51,376 bases of DNA from Clostridia bacterium (GTDB lineage: Bacteria; Bacillota; Clostridia; Oscillospirales; CAG-272): assembly GCA_017937135.1 (NCBI GenBank), contig JAGBEE010000010.1:1-51376 (forward strand), given 5' to 3'. Positions 36,693 to 43,927 of the stretch are shown piece after piece; positions within the stretch are counted from its first letter, which is position 1; each line of letters starts with the position of its first letter. The notes below the pieces were generated by a model. That model saw only the letters and a program-made list of their open reading frames with translations. It searched no databases and had not been told where the DNA came from. The translations under genes were made by a program, and so were the position numbers.

Positions 36693-38192
36693 TTATTCCT
36701 TTCCGTTTTTTTCTTTTTGATTTATTATTCCTTTAAGCTGTCTGGATGCGCGGCTCTGAATAACGGAGTATTGAAAATTATGCATATATGGAAGCTTGCC
36801 TTCCTTGAGTGCAACGTCAACCTCGTGTACATCGTTATCGTTAAGCTCAGAGAGCATATCACAAATATCCTCTTGATAACTACGCTCATCCAGATTATCA
36901 TTTTTTATCGCACAATATTGCGCGATACCTGCAAGAATGCGCTTCTTGCATCTTTTTAAATCCGAATTTCGCTCGAATTCTCTATACATTTTAAGAATTG
37001 CCGGGTCGGTATATTTGATCTTACAAGAGTGAATCCTTTTCCACCAATCCGTCATACTTTCCTTCCTTGTACCTTTATTATCGACAAAGCATACTGTTTT
37101 TTCAGTTAAATAATTTAAAAACTCTTTTTTCAAATAAAGAATTTTATATAAGCGCCGAAGTTCCGGCTCTCCTCGAAACTTAAATATGTTTTCGTCAATG
37201 CTTTTTTCACAGGAAGCATAAAATTTGCGCTTCGTTTGAAACTCTACATTGTTTATTACGGTTACTGGAGGCAAAAGGCCCTTGATCTTTTTTTCTATTT
37301 GAGGCGCATTATCCGAATTTTTGTAACATTGACGTATAAGCTCCTTAAGCATGTCCTTCGTTTCTTCGCTTTTTCCATACTGAATGTACCATTCGCACCT
37401 GCCGATTAATACACCGGTCACGTAAGATTTTAATTCAAAAGCGCGCCTGTATACATACCTGTCGTATTTCGAAATGAGCTTTTTTTCATACCAACGCTCT
37501 ATAAAGAACGATTTATAATTTTGCTCGATAACCTCACGTGACTTATTATAAATACGCAAAAATATACTGTTTGATTTTCTGTTACCGAGCTGCAGCGTAT
37601 TTATATCGACATCATCAGATATTACTCCAATAATATGAAACAGCTTAAGTTTAGAAGTTAAATGCTCCCTTAAATATTCCGTTGATAAATAGTCCGTGCT
37701 TCTTTGGATCAAGTTCGTGTGAAACGCATAGTCAATTCTGTTCTCCAAGGTGGAGTATACTTGTAAACCAAAAGTATCAGCTATTAGCTTTACATACTCG
37801 TACGATTTTTCTATAGCCTTAAACTCACCATCATAAATTAACATTCTTGTACGAAGCTGAACACATATTCTCGGAGTATCCTCGTTCATTATGTTATCGC
37901 AAATGAATACATCGAAGCATTCTCTCAACTGCAGGTGATATTGATAAATTGAAAATCCTGTCGGATGCACCTCGAGGCCACAAAATTCTATTACCTCTGA
38001 GAGATTATCTCTCTTGCGCTTTTTCAGTTCCTCAAGAGCCCGAACAAGACAAACAATCCCAGGATCCTCATTATCGCACTTATCATCCTTAATGTTTACA
38101 GAATAATAAAATGAGTCAACATGATGCTCGACACTTTTATTATTCAAATCAAACCATTCAAGCTGTTCTTCAGGCGAAAATTCATTAAACAC
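36693..38192 (-). CDS. Rep_trans-like replication initiation protein
   Basis: 499 aa from a GTG at 38192 (weak GAGAGAAG upstream; no nearby in-frame ATG). The centre, LQLGNRKSNSIFLRIYNKSREVIEQN followed by VYRRAFELKSYV, matches the G-x-x-x-S-x-x-x-x-RIY-K-x-x-E and R-x-E pattern of the Rep_trans/replication initiation factor family, used by filamentous phage initiators, rolling-circle plasmids and the MobT relaxases of Tn916-type elements. It would nick one strand to start rolling-circle replication. First gene of the late/replication operon. Confidence 0.7.
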   Translation of the reverse strand: MFNEFSPEEQLEWFDLNNKSVEHHVDSFYYSVNIKDDKCDNEDPGIVCLVRALEELKKRKRDNLSEVIEFCGLEVHPTGFSIYQYHLQLRECFDVFICDNIMNEDTPRICVQLRTRMLIYDGEFKAIEKSYEYVKLIADTFGLQVYSTLENRIDYAFHTNLIQRSTDYLSTEYLREHLTSKLKLFHIIGVISDDVDINTLQLGNRKSNSIFLRIYNKSREVIEQNYKSFFIERWYEKKLISKYDRYVYRRAFELKSYVTGVLIGRCEWYIQYGKSEETKDMLKELIRQCYKNSDNAPQIEKKIKGLLPPVTVINNVEFQTKRKFYASCEKSIDENIFKFRGEPELRRLYKILYLKKEFLNYLTEKTVCFVDNKGTRKESMTDWWKRIHSCKIKYTDPAILKMYREFERNSDLKRCKKRILAGIAQYCAIKNDNLDERSYQEDICDMLSELNDNDVHEVDVALKEGKLPYMHNFQYSVIQSRASRQLKGIINQKEKNGKE

Positions 38193-38223
38193 TTCGCTTC
38201 TCTCTACACTATGTAAAAAACGT

Positions 38224-38253
38224 ATTATATCACACCCTTCATTTTGTAGCCAA
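38224..38253 (-). promoter_or_regulatory. Promoter of the rep operon
   Basis: Minus strand TTGGCT (forward 38248-38253), 18-bp spacer and TATAAT (forward 38224-38229) with TGA before it, an extended -10. The -35 lies in one arm of the hairpin at 38246-38268. Confidence 0.65.
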
Positions 38254-38275
38254 ATTGATTTTGGCTACTTTTTTT
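38246..38275 (+). terminator. Hairpin with T7 tract opposing the rep promoter
   Basis: GTAGCCAAA (38246-38254) and TTTGGCTAC (38260-38268) form a 9-bp stem followed by seven T on the plus strand. It would stop plus-strand transcription into rep and overlaps the rep -35. Confidence 0.65.
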
Positions 38276-38428
38276 GATTTACCTTGAAGCCATATACTAA
38301 TTGACTCCAAGCCAAATTTAAAACGCTTTATGTAGGGGGCGTACTACAAACTCGCCCCCCAAGCCCTGTGTTTTTAGCTTTTCAACTCTTTTCCACAGGG
38401 CTTATAAAAACCTTTTGATAGCATTTTT
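38276..38428. other. Intergenic hairpin region, candidate replication origin
   Basis: Between rep and the small-gene block lie two strong hairpins: GGGGGCG (38335-38341) with CGCCCCC (38353-38359), and directly after it AAGCCCTGTG (38361-38370) with CACAGGGCTT (38394-38403). The second shares the CCCTGTG/CACAGGG arms of the hairpin at the other end of the late operon (29499-29541). Rolling-circle initiators act on hairpins near their own gene, so this is the best origin candidate. Confidence 0.5.
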
Positions 38429-38629
38429 CTAAGGCGGACGCAAGTCCTCCTCAGAAGTATCGTGCACGTACTGAAAAACAAAATAATCAGGCTTGCAGCA
38501 TACAAGCTTTATATTTGAATTAGACGGATTCTCTGCAAGCTCTAAGACCGTATCATTAACAAACGTTTGCAAGGAGCAACCTATGTTAAGCTCACGGCCG
38601 TCCACAATTTTATATTGCAAAATTTGCAT
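38429..38629 (-). CDS. Small element protein of unknown function
   Basis: 66 aa; AAAGGAT precedes the ATG at 38629. No membrane segment; beta-rich with acidic C-terminus EEDLRPP. No family recognised. Last gene of the minus-strand small-gene block. Confidence 0.55.
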   Translation of the reverse strand: MQILQYKIVDGRELNIGCSLQTFVNDTVLELAENPSNSNIKLVCCKPDYFVFQYVHDTSEEDLRPP

Positions 38630-38640
38630 ATTTTATCCTT

Positions 38641-38877
38641 TCAAAAGTGCCTAACGTGCACTTTTAAATGTAATATGTTATTTGTATCAATGAAAATAGT
38701 ACGAACCTTAGCTTCGCACACGCTCGGCCAGGCGAACCATTTTTCGATTTTTGACGGAATTCCTTCATAACAAAGGGATTCCTTAGTAGGGCTATTTATA
38801 ACATCCACAACAACATTACGACGAGCATCCAGGCAAGGAAGCACTTCGTTTAATATCATTTCTTTAATAATTCCCAT
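38641..38877 (-). CDS. Small element protein of unknown function
   Basis: 78 aa, 11 bp before the next gene downstream. Soluble, mixed alpha/beta (MGIIKEMILNEVLPCLDARRNVVVDVI...). No family recognised; real by spacing and unbroken operon context. Confidence 0.55.
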   Translation of the reverse strand: MGIIKEMILNEVLPCLDARRNVVVDVINSPTKESLCYEGIPSKIEKWFAWPSVCEAKVRTIFIDTNNILHLKVHVRHF

Positions 38878-38882
38878 AAATA

Positions 38883-39260
38883 CTACTCCACCACATCAAT
38901 TCCATATAATCTACAAAAATCTAAAAACTCTTCAAAATTATGGACAGTCTTATCAGCTGTTTTGTCATAAAAATCCTTAAGCTCCAGCCTGGAAAAGACA
39001 TTCCTGCAGCCCATAAAAAGTGAAACATATCTTTTTGCAAAATTTATTTCTTTTTCCTGGATAGCATATGCAGCTCGTAGCTTTTCGATAGCACGACAAT
39101 ACATACCGGTGCGCTCCACTCTTGCACACTCAACCTTATCAACCATCCTTTTATTAGAAGCGATATAACAAAGCCTACAGATAAACTTAAGCTCCGGAGG
39201 ATATAAATCCCCCTTTGGAGCATTTAAATCCTCGTCCTGTAATTTCATATTATCTTCCAT
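38883..39260 (-). CDS. Small element protein of unknown function
   Basis: 125 aa from ATG 39260: the upstream TAA and the ribosome site AGAGAGG lie 2-9 bp before it, so the longer frame from 39287 is less likely. Contains C-RLC and a lysine/arginine-rich helical middle (CRAIEKLRAAYAIQEKEINFAKRYVSLFMGC) and an acidic end. No family recognised. Confidence 0.6.
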   Translation of the reverse strand: MEDNMKLQDEDLNAPKGDLYPPELKFICRLCYIASNKRMVDKVECARVERTGMYCRAIEKLRAAYAIQEKEINFAKRYVSLFMGCRNVFSRLELKDFYDKTADKTVHNFEEFLDFCRLYGIDVVE

Positions 39261-39262
39261 AA

Positions 39263-39490
39263 TTACCTCTCTGACGATGACAACCAACGTGCAAACGATG
39301 GAATCGATATTGAATATTGACCACCAAGACGAACTGCAGGCAATGGATTTCTCTTACGAGATATTGAAGAACGAACGCGACGTTCGTCGCAACCAAGAAC
39401 ATTAGCAACGTCTTTTACGTTAATTGCTGCTTTTCCTGGGAAAAGCTCAAGGAGCCTTTCAAGATTTATACGATAATCAGGTTTTTCCAT
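39263..39490 (-). CDS. Excisionase-like winged-helix DNA-binding protein
   Basis: 75 aa. INVKDVANVLGCDERRVRSSISRKRNPLPAVRLGGQYSISIPSFARWLSS is the helix-turn-helix plus wing of MerR/Xis-type small proteins. Such proteins direct excision or act as early regulators in integrated elements. Overlaps the end of the upstream gene by 14 bp and is 2 bp from the next. Confidence 0.75.
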   Translation of the reverse strand: MEKPDYRINLERLLELFPGKAAINVKDVANVLGCDERRVRSSISRKRNPLPAVRLGGQYSISIPSFARWLSSSER

Positions 39491-39794
39491 GCTGCACTCC
39501 TATTTTCGATTTAAACATCTTTATAATATTTTCTTTTTTTACATAAGGTAAACCAATAATATATGAACCGTGCCCTCCGGTAACAAGAACGTCACCATAA
39601 ACTCCTGGAATTTGCTTGTTTTCAGGAAGCTCATTCCTGGTGTCTCTACGTACAAACGTTAAGCAATCGGTAAATAATTTAATTGTGTCAACGGGCCCAC
39701 CAAGACAATCTCGTATAGACTCTACCGTGCTATCAAGCCAAACGCTAAGAATACGCCCATCAGCACACAACTGTACTGCATTAATCCTTCTCAT
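39477..39794 (-). CDS. Small element protein (possibly DUF3846-like)
   Basis: 105 aa from ATG 39794, which overlaps the end of the upstream gene and has TTGGAGG 13 bp before it; a frame from 39875 would overlap that gene heavily. The pattern IRDCLGGPVDTIKLF...ELPENKQIPGVYGDVLVTG loosely recalls DUF3846 proteins of mobile elements; I hold that lightly. Confidence 0.55.
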   Translation of the reverse strand: MRRINAVQLCADGRILSVWLDSTVESIRDCLGGPVDTIKLFTDCLTFVRRDTRNELPENKQIPGVYGDVLVTGGHGSYIIGLPYVKKENIIKMFKSKIGVQHGKT

Positions 39795-40101
39795 CGCAAA
39801 TAAGCGCCTCCAAACGAACTCGAGTATAATCATCACCCTCGTCATAAAATGAATTAACAACACGATACAAACCACTGGTCATTGGTGTCTCAAGCCAAAT
39901 AACTTCTCCATTCTCAAATTTTCCACTTAATAACAAGTCGCCACCAAAAATAGAGTCCGAATAATCTTGTTTTAAAAAATATGTACGAGCATAATACAAA
40001 TTCTTGCCTGAACGACGGTTCAAGTAAAAATCAATAACACTAACTATCAAGCAAATCGAAAATAGTATTAATGAAACAATTGACAAAATCATAGTCGTCA
40101 T
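39781..40101 (-). CDS. Small membrane protein of the element
   Basis: 106 aa with one N-terminal hydrophobic segment (MILSIVSLILFSICLIVSVIDFYL) followed by a soluble domain of ~75 residues. No family recognised; one of a run of short overlapping minus-strand genes. Confidence 0.55.
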   Translation of the reverse strand: MTTMILSIVSLILFSICLIVSVIDFYLNRRSGKNLYYARTYFLKQDYSDSIFGGDLLLSGKFENGEVIWLETPMTSGLYRVVNSFYDEGDDYTRVRLEALICDEKD

Positions 40102-40103
40102 AT

Positions 40104-40382
40104 TTATTCCTCCTTCAATTCAATGTCCGTCACAGCTAAAGTTCCAATCGAATCATAATCAAACGGTAACTCTTCTACGTCACTACGCAATATTACTGCA
40201 GATGCAAACCCCTGAAGCAACACAATATTTTGAATAATATTATCTATCTGCGCGGGAACAAAACCATTTTTTAAATCATTTTTTATTGATTTGGGGCAAT
40301 CTAAGCTTAAAAAGCAGATTGCATCATCCTCAAGGTCAACTGCTTTGTACCATATTGTACATGTATATAATTCTTTTTCCAT
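40104..40382 (-). CDS. Small element protein of unknown function
   Basis: 92 aa, acidic, soluble; two bases from the following gene. Begins MEKELYTCTIWYKAVDLEDDAICFLSL. No family recognised. Confidence 0.55.
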   Translation of the reverse strand: MEKELYTCTIWYKAVDLEDDAICFLSLDCPKSIKNDLKNGFVPAQIDNIIQNIVLLQGFASAVILRSDVEELPFDYDSIGTLAVTDIELKEE

Positions 40383-40403
40383 TTTTTATTTTTCCTTTAT
40401 TTT

Positions 40404-40601
40404 TTATTTATAATAATCAATTGGTACATTCGGATGCAGATTCTTAATCACCTCTTGGCGCTTAAGAAGCTCTGCATCCGTCGTTTGAAGGAGACTAAGC
40501 TTTTTATTTAAGTGGTCATAAAAACCAACCTTTGTAAGATAACGCATGTATATTGTTACCTTCTCAATTTTCCTTCCGTCTTGTGTTTTCTCTCCCGGCA
40601 T
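40404..40601 (-). CDS. Small element protein of unknown function
   Basis: 65 aa, basic, helical (LTKVGFYDHLNKKLSLLQTTDAELLKRQEVIKNLHPNV). It starts 3 bp after the gene upstream. No family recognised. Confidence 0.5.
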   Translation of the reverse strand: MPGEKTQDGRKIEKVTIYMRYLTKVGFYDHLNKKLSLLQTTDAELLKRQEVIKNLHPNVPIDYYK

Positions 40602-40604
40602 ATC

Positions 40605-40799
40605 CTAAACCTCTTCAAATGAAAAGTATTTCAAATTTGGAACAGTGTGCTTATGCCTGGCTAAACAATTTCTTCCAATACGGTCAATTGAGTAGTCAGA
40701 CGTCAACGGATTATATATAAGTACACTCGTTCCATCAGGAAGTGCACTTGCTTCCTGCTTGGTGAGCTCCCACAGGGAGATTTCTACTCTTTTAGGCAT
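40605..40799 (-). CDS. Small element protein of unknown function
   Basis: 64 aa from the ATG at 40799, with GGTGAG five bases upstream; a GTG at 40805 is a less likely start. Begins MPKRVEISLWELTKQEASALPDG. Soluble; no family recognised. Confidence 0.5.
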   Translation of the reverse strand: MPKRVEISLWELTKQEASALPDGTSVLIYNPLTSDYSIDRIGRNCLARHKHTVPNLKYFSFEEV

Positions 40800-41010
40800 T
40801 TTCACTCACCGCCTTTATTCCAATTTCAAAATAACTCTTTTTGTGCACTTCGCTGAAACATTCAGGTATCATGTCCAAATATTTCGATTCACATTTTGCA
40901 TAGCTACCATAATAAATGACTTTATGACTATATAAGTCGTATAAGATAATAGTTGCTAAAGGTAAAGCCTCTTTTTTATCAAGCCGTTGTTTTATTGTTA
41001 GTTTTTTCAT
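40792..41010 (-). CDS. Small element protein of unknown function
   Basis: 72 aa; AAAGGTAAA lies upstream of the ATG at 41010. Contains LATIILYDLYSHKVIYYGSYAKCESKYLDMIP; no membrane helix. Overlaps the next gene by 8 bp. Confidence 0.5.
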   Translation of the reverse strand: MKKLTIKQRLDKKEALPLATIILYDLYSHKVIYYGSYAKCESKYLDMIPECFSEVHKKSYFEIGIKAVSENA

Positions 41011-41032
41011 TTTTATTTTTTACCTTTATATA

Positions 41033-41142
41033 TTGACAATTAATTTTTTTGTGATATAATATCACTAAGTAATGACTGACTTTCCGTAAGTCCCGGCTAA
41101 TGTTTTCTAAAAAAACGTTTGGCACGTCATTACTTTTTATTT
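41033..41142 (+). ncRNA. Putative structured small RNA 2 of the element
   Basis: TTGACA (41033-41038), 16-bp spacer, TATAAT (41055-41060). The transcript would open with AAGTAATGAC (41067-41076), perfectly complementary to GTCATTACTT (41126-41135), followed by a T-rich tract. Inside are a GACTT/AAGTC hairpin and an AATGTTTT/AAAACGTT-like hairpin. Same plan as small RNA 1: strong plus-strand promoter, long closing stem that doubles as terminator, about 70 nt, lying against minus-strand genes. Confidence 0.5.
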
Positions 41143-41483
41143 TTTTGTAAAAATTTATTTTTAGCTCTTCTTCCATATTCTAGAGCTGTAGAATAATTTC
41201 TTTTAGACATTTGACCTTTTCGCGTTCTACGCGAATAATTTTTTATTTTGTCAACTGTTCCCTGCCTTCTCATATAAGAATCAGCTCCTTTACCAAAAGG
41301 ATCAAAATCAAGCTTTTTATTTGTCGAATTATTACCTTTTTTCACTTTTGTAGTAAAGCCTACAGACAAATAATTACCTTCAAATTCTTCCAAAATAACA
41401 TGATTATGTCCACCATTCATATCACGATGCCTTTTAGTTATAATTTGAACAGTTTCATTTTTTGATTTTTTCTTTGAAATCAA
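41130..41483 (-). CDS. Small basic element protein of unknown function
   Basis: 117 aa from TTG at 41483 with AAGGAG 6 bp upstream. Strongly basic, with HNHVILEEFEGNYLSVGFTTKVKKG and a C-terminal half rich in Arg/Lys (YSRRTRKGQMSKRNYSTALEYGRRAKNKF). It may bind nucleic acid; no family recognised. First gene of the small-gene block and divergent from the 109-aa gene. Confidence 0.6.
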   Translation of the reverse strand: MISKKKSKNETVQIITKRHRDMNGGHNHVILEEFEGNYLSVGFTTKVKKGNNSTNKKLDFDPFGKGADSYMRRQGTVDKIKNYSRRTRKGQMSKRNYSTALEYGRRAKNKFLQKNKK

Positions 41484-41493
41484 CCATCACTCC

Positions 41494-41522
41494 TTGACAA
41501 CTTCTATCGATTAACTTATAAT
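41494..41522 (+). promoter_or_regulatory. Consensus promoter of the 109-aa gene
   Basis: Exact TTGACA (41494-41499), 17-bp spacer, TATAAT (41517-41522). Confidence 0.85.
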
Positions 41523-41576
41523 GTAATTGTAATTTCCCTACTTATTGCTATACTTTAAGAAAGGGGGATGCTGAAC

Positions 41577-41906
41577 ATGCTAAATTTAGATTTATGCAAA
41601 TTATATGGTGTTGTAACTGCTTCCGGAAAAGTCACAAAAAAATTTCAAGAAGCAGTTTTAATGCTTGAAAATGGGTATAAATTTTCATATCGAATTCAGG
41701 AGTTTCTTGATCCTGATAAGCTCAGTACATATGAAATTTATCCAAAATCATCAAGATACATTTTAAATGTACTGCATGTAATTGGTTCTAAAGCAATAGC
41801 ACTGCCTGAAGACCAAAAGAAAAATCGAAAAACAAAAGTTTATACTGTCAAGCTCACCAAAAAACAACAGGCGCAATTAGACGAATTAAAAAGTCTATGC
41901 AAATAA
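41577..41906 (+). CDS. Element protein of unknown function
   Basis: 109 aa from ATG 41577, preceded by AAGGGGG at 41561-41567; the ATG at 41568 is too close to that site. Soluble and basic towards the end (KKNRKTKVYTVKLTKKQQAQLDELKSLCK). Own consensus promoter and terminator, so it is expressed separately from the lytic block, perhaps in the integrated state. Function unknown. Confidence 0.65.
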   Translation: MLNLDLCKLYGVVTASGKVTKKFQEAVLMLENGYKFSYRIQEFLDPDKLSTYEIYPKSSRYILNVLHVIGSKAIALPEDQKKNRKTKVYTVKLTKKQQAQLDELKSLCK

Positions 41907-41918
41907 CAGCATCCATGG

Positions 41919-41958
41919 AACACCTTCCAAGCTCAAGTTTGGAAGGTGTTTTCATTTT
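41919..41958 (+). terminator. Terminator of the 109-aa gene
   Basis: AACACCTTCCAA (41919-41930) pairs with TTGGAAGGTGTT (41939-41950), followed by TTCATTTTTT. Confidence 0.9.
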
Positions 41959-42004
41959 TTAATTAATTTATAAGCAGTTATTTGTAGACTTCAGCTGCTT
42001 ATCT

Positions 42005-42040
42005 CCCCCGGGCTTGAGAAAGCTCGGGGGTTTTCTTTTT
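42005..42040. terminator. Second hairpin between convergent genes
   Basis: CCCCCG (42005-42010) with CGGGGG (42025-42030), extended by GCTT/AAGC, then TTTTCTTTTT on the plus strand. It sits just past the stop of the minus-strand frameshifted gene; the T tract suits the plus direction. Confidence 0.6.
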
Positions 42041-42298
42041 ACTTGCGCTTTTTCAAACCATTTTTAAAGTTATAAAGAGAAGCTGAATCTTTTTGAGCAT
42101 CTAAATAACCTGAACGATAAGCTTTCTGTGTATCTGTCAAAAGTATAACATCGTTATCCTTACCAAGCTTAACTTCACCGGCATTAGTAATCTTGCACTT
42201 GTTTTTTAATTCAGTAGCAAATTTCGCTCCCTTCTGTGAAGGATTTAGATAAACTCCTTTTCTACCTTTTTTGTAGTAAACTCTTTACCGCCAAACAT
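42039..42298 (-). pseudogene. Frameshifted or frameshift-decoded small element gene
   Basis: ATG at 42298 with perfect AGGAGG upstream reads MFGGKEFTTKKVEKEFI then stops. A -1 shift at A_AAA_AAG (forward 42267-42272 plus flanks) continues as GRKGVYLNPSQKGAKFATELKNK to ...SGYLDAQKDSASLYNFKNGLKKRK and a stop at 42039, an ~86-aa product. The two frames join sensibly at exactly this heptamer. Either a base was lost from a run of seven A (or miscalled), or the site is a programmed -1 shift. The end shares QKAY-x-x-GY with the 87-aa protein at 36047-36310. Confidence 0.65.
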
Positions 42299-42352
42299 AA
42301 CTATTTCCTCCTTTCTCAATATTTATTTCACTCCGAGCTTTAGCTCAGAGAT

Positions 42353-42541
42353 TTAAACAACAAAATAATTGAGCGGGACATCTAAAGCACGACAAATAGA
42401 AAAATATTCCTCTGCTTTAATTGTTCGATTGCCATTTAACATAGCACTAAAAGTATTAAATGGTATATGACACTTATGAGCTACAGAACCGATTTTATAC
42501 CCGCGATTCAAAATATAATCTTTTATACGTTTTCCTAACAT
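42353..42541 (-). CDS. Cro-like XRE regulator
   Basis: 62 aa from ATG 42541 with TGGAGG five bases upstream; a TTG start four codons earlier is unlikely. The whole protein is one helix-turn-helix domain (LGKRIKDYILNRGYKIGSVAHKCHIPFNTFSAMLNGNRTIKAEEYFSICRALDV). Divergent from the CI-like gene with shared operators, so likely the lytic-side repressor or early activator. Confidence 0.85.
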   Translation of the reverse strand: MLGKRIKDYILNRGYKIGSVAHKCHIPFNTFSAMLNGNRTIKAEEYFSICRALDVPLNYFVV

Positions 42542-42556
42542 ATGTGCCTCCAAAAT

Positions 42557-42642
42557 TACAGAAATACTGTACTTGACTAAATTATAATACAGTTTTTCTG
42601 TAATGTCAAGAGAAAAAATAATTTTATTTCAGTTTTTCTGTA
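42557..42642. promoter_or_regulatory. Three repressor operators between cro-like and cI-like genes
   Basis: TACAGAAATACTGTA (42557-42571), TACAGTTTTTCTGTA (42588-42602) and TTCAGTTTTTCTGTA (42628-42642) share TACAG-N5-CTGTA symmetry. The second lies exactly in the spacer of the minus-strand promoter. Confidence 0.8.
42581..42609 (-). promoter_or_regulatory. Lytic-side promoter of the cro-like gene
   Basis: Minus strand TTGACA (forward 42604-42609), 17-bp spacer, TATAAT (forward 42581-42586): exact consensus, with an operator filling the spacer. Confidence 0.85.
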
Positions 42643-42650
42643 ATTTTCTA

Positions 42651-42679
42651 TTGATTTTCTGAAAATTACATTCTATAAT
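42651..42679 (+). promoter_or_regulatory. Promoter of the cI-like gene
   Basis: TTGATT (42651-42656), 17-bp spacer, TATAAT (42674-42679), 30 bp before the ATG. Confidence 0.8.
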
Positions 42680-42708
42680 GATGTTAGAAAATACGAAAGG
42701 ATGATAGT

Positions 42709-43086
42709 ATGTCAATTAAGGAAGAAATAGCCAAAAACATTCTTTTTTACAGAAAAAAATACGGCTATACACAAAGTCAGTTAGGTAAACTACTTGGCGT
42801 AAGAAACACATCTGTATCAAATTGGGAAACCGGTGACAATTCTATTGATATTGAAACGTTAATCAAACTTTGCAAAATTTTCAATGTTGAGTTAAATGAT
42901 ATGTACGGTCCATTTGGAAAAAAAGAAGAGTTCACAGAAAAAGAACGAAAAATAATTGAAGCTTACAGAGCAAAACCCGGAATGCAACCTGCGGTCGATA
43001 CTTTGCTTTTAACAGAAAACAATACTTTAGCTAATGATATGAAATCAACTATTGAAAAAGTAACTACCCCTACAAAACAAAAATAA
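42709..43086 (+). CDS. CI-like XRE repressor
   Basis: 125 aa; GAAAGGATG lies upstream of the ATG. N-terminal helix-turn-helix (NILFYRKKYGYTQSQLGKLLGVRNTSVSNWETGDNSIDIETLIKLCKIFNVELNDMYG) and a short helical C-terminal part, too short for a LexA-type self-cleaving domain. Probably keeps the element silent by binding the three operators upstream; release would not be through RecA-stimulated self-cleavage. Confidence 0.85.
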   Translation: MSIKEEIAKNILFYRKKYGYTQSQLGKLLGVRNTSVSNWETGDNSIDIETLIKLCKIFNVELNDMYGPFGKKEEFTEKERKIIEAYRAKPGMQPAVDTLLLTENNTLANDMKSTIEKVTTPTKQK

Positions 43087-43153
43087 TCTTCCCATATATT
43101 AGGGAAGATTGTGTTTTTATTTTTATAATTTATGAAACATAAGGAGAATTAAA

Positions 43154-43927
43154 ATGTCACAAGAATTAAAATGTCCTATCTGCGGGGAACCGACTAACGT
43201 CTATATGGGTAATGCAAGAAAAGACAGACTTTGCTATAAACACGGAAGAATGGCTAACAAAGAAGAAATTAAGCTCAACGATAACGGTGAATACGTTGAC
43301 ACTGCCACAGGTGAAATACTTAATCCAAAACAAAAAACAAATTCAAAAATTGAATTTACACAAGAAGATTCACCAATGGTGATTAAATTTGATTCAGGAA
43401 TAAAATGCATAACTTGCGGTTTTGAAACAAACGGAAAGCTTTTCTGTACAAGATGTTACAAAAAATACCATGACAAAGAAATTTTAATTAAAATCAAAAA
43501 CTGTGTCGAAATAGAACCTCTTGATGAATCTTATGAAGGCAACTATGTATGTGACGATGGACACATTGTTAAAAGCATGGCAGAAAGAGATATTGACGAC
43601 TATTTATTTGATAAACAACTTCGTCATGCATACGAACCTGAATTGAGATTAAAAGATAAAAACGGTAAATTTATAATAATTCATCCTGATTTCTGTGTTT
43701 TTGACAAAAATGACAAAGAAAAAATTCTTTATTACATAGAATACTGGGGATATGATGAAAACAATCGTGACTACACAAAAACAAAAAAATTCAAAACTGA
43801 ATTGTATGAACTAAACAAAGTCACACTGATAAATATAAATGCAAAAACAGATTTAAAAAATCTCAAATCATCCCTTAAATTTAAAATTGAAAACTACGAA
43901 GAAGAAAAAAACAACTTTAAAGACTAA
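43154..43927 (+). CDS. Zinc-ribbon protein with PD-(D/E)XK nuclease-like domain
   Basis: 257 aa; AAGGAG precedes the ATG. Two zinc-binding clusters: C7-x2-C10 with C27-x2-H30, and C85-x2-C88 with C98-x2-C101. The C-terminal half has SMAERDIDDYLFDKQLRHAYEP (Glu144), HPDFCVF (Asp179) and YYIEYWG (Glu196), the usual order of acidic residues in PD-(D/E)XK nucleases; the third motif has Trp where Lys is most common, as in several subfamilies. Placed between repressor and integrase, a typical site for lysogenic accessory genes. Could protect the lysogen from other elements or process DNA; not established. Confidence 0.7.
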   Translation: MSQELKCPICGEPTNVYMGNARKDRLCYKHGRMANKEEIKLNDNGEYVDTATGEILNPKQKTNSKIEFTQEDSPMVIKFDSGIKCITCGFETNGKLFCTRCYKKYHDKEILIKIKNCVEIEPLDESYEGNYVCDDGHIVKSMAERDIDDYLFDKQLRHAYEPELRLKDKNGKFIIIHPDFCVFDKNDKEKILYYIEYWGYDENNRDYTKTKKFKTELYELNKVTLININAKTDLKNLKSSLKFKIENYEEEKNNFKD

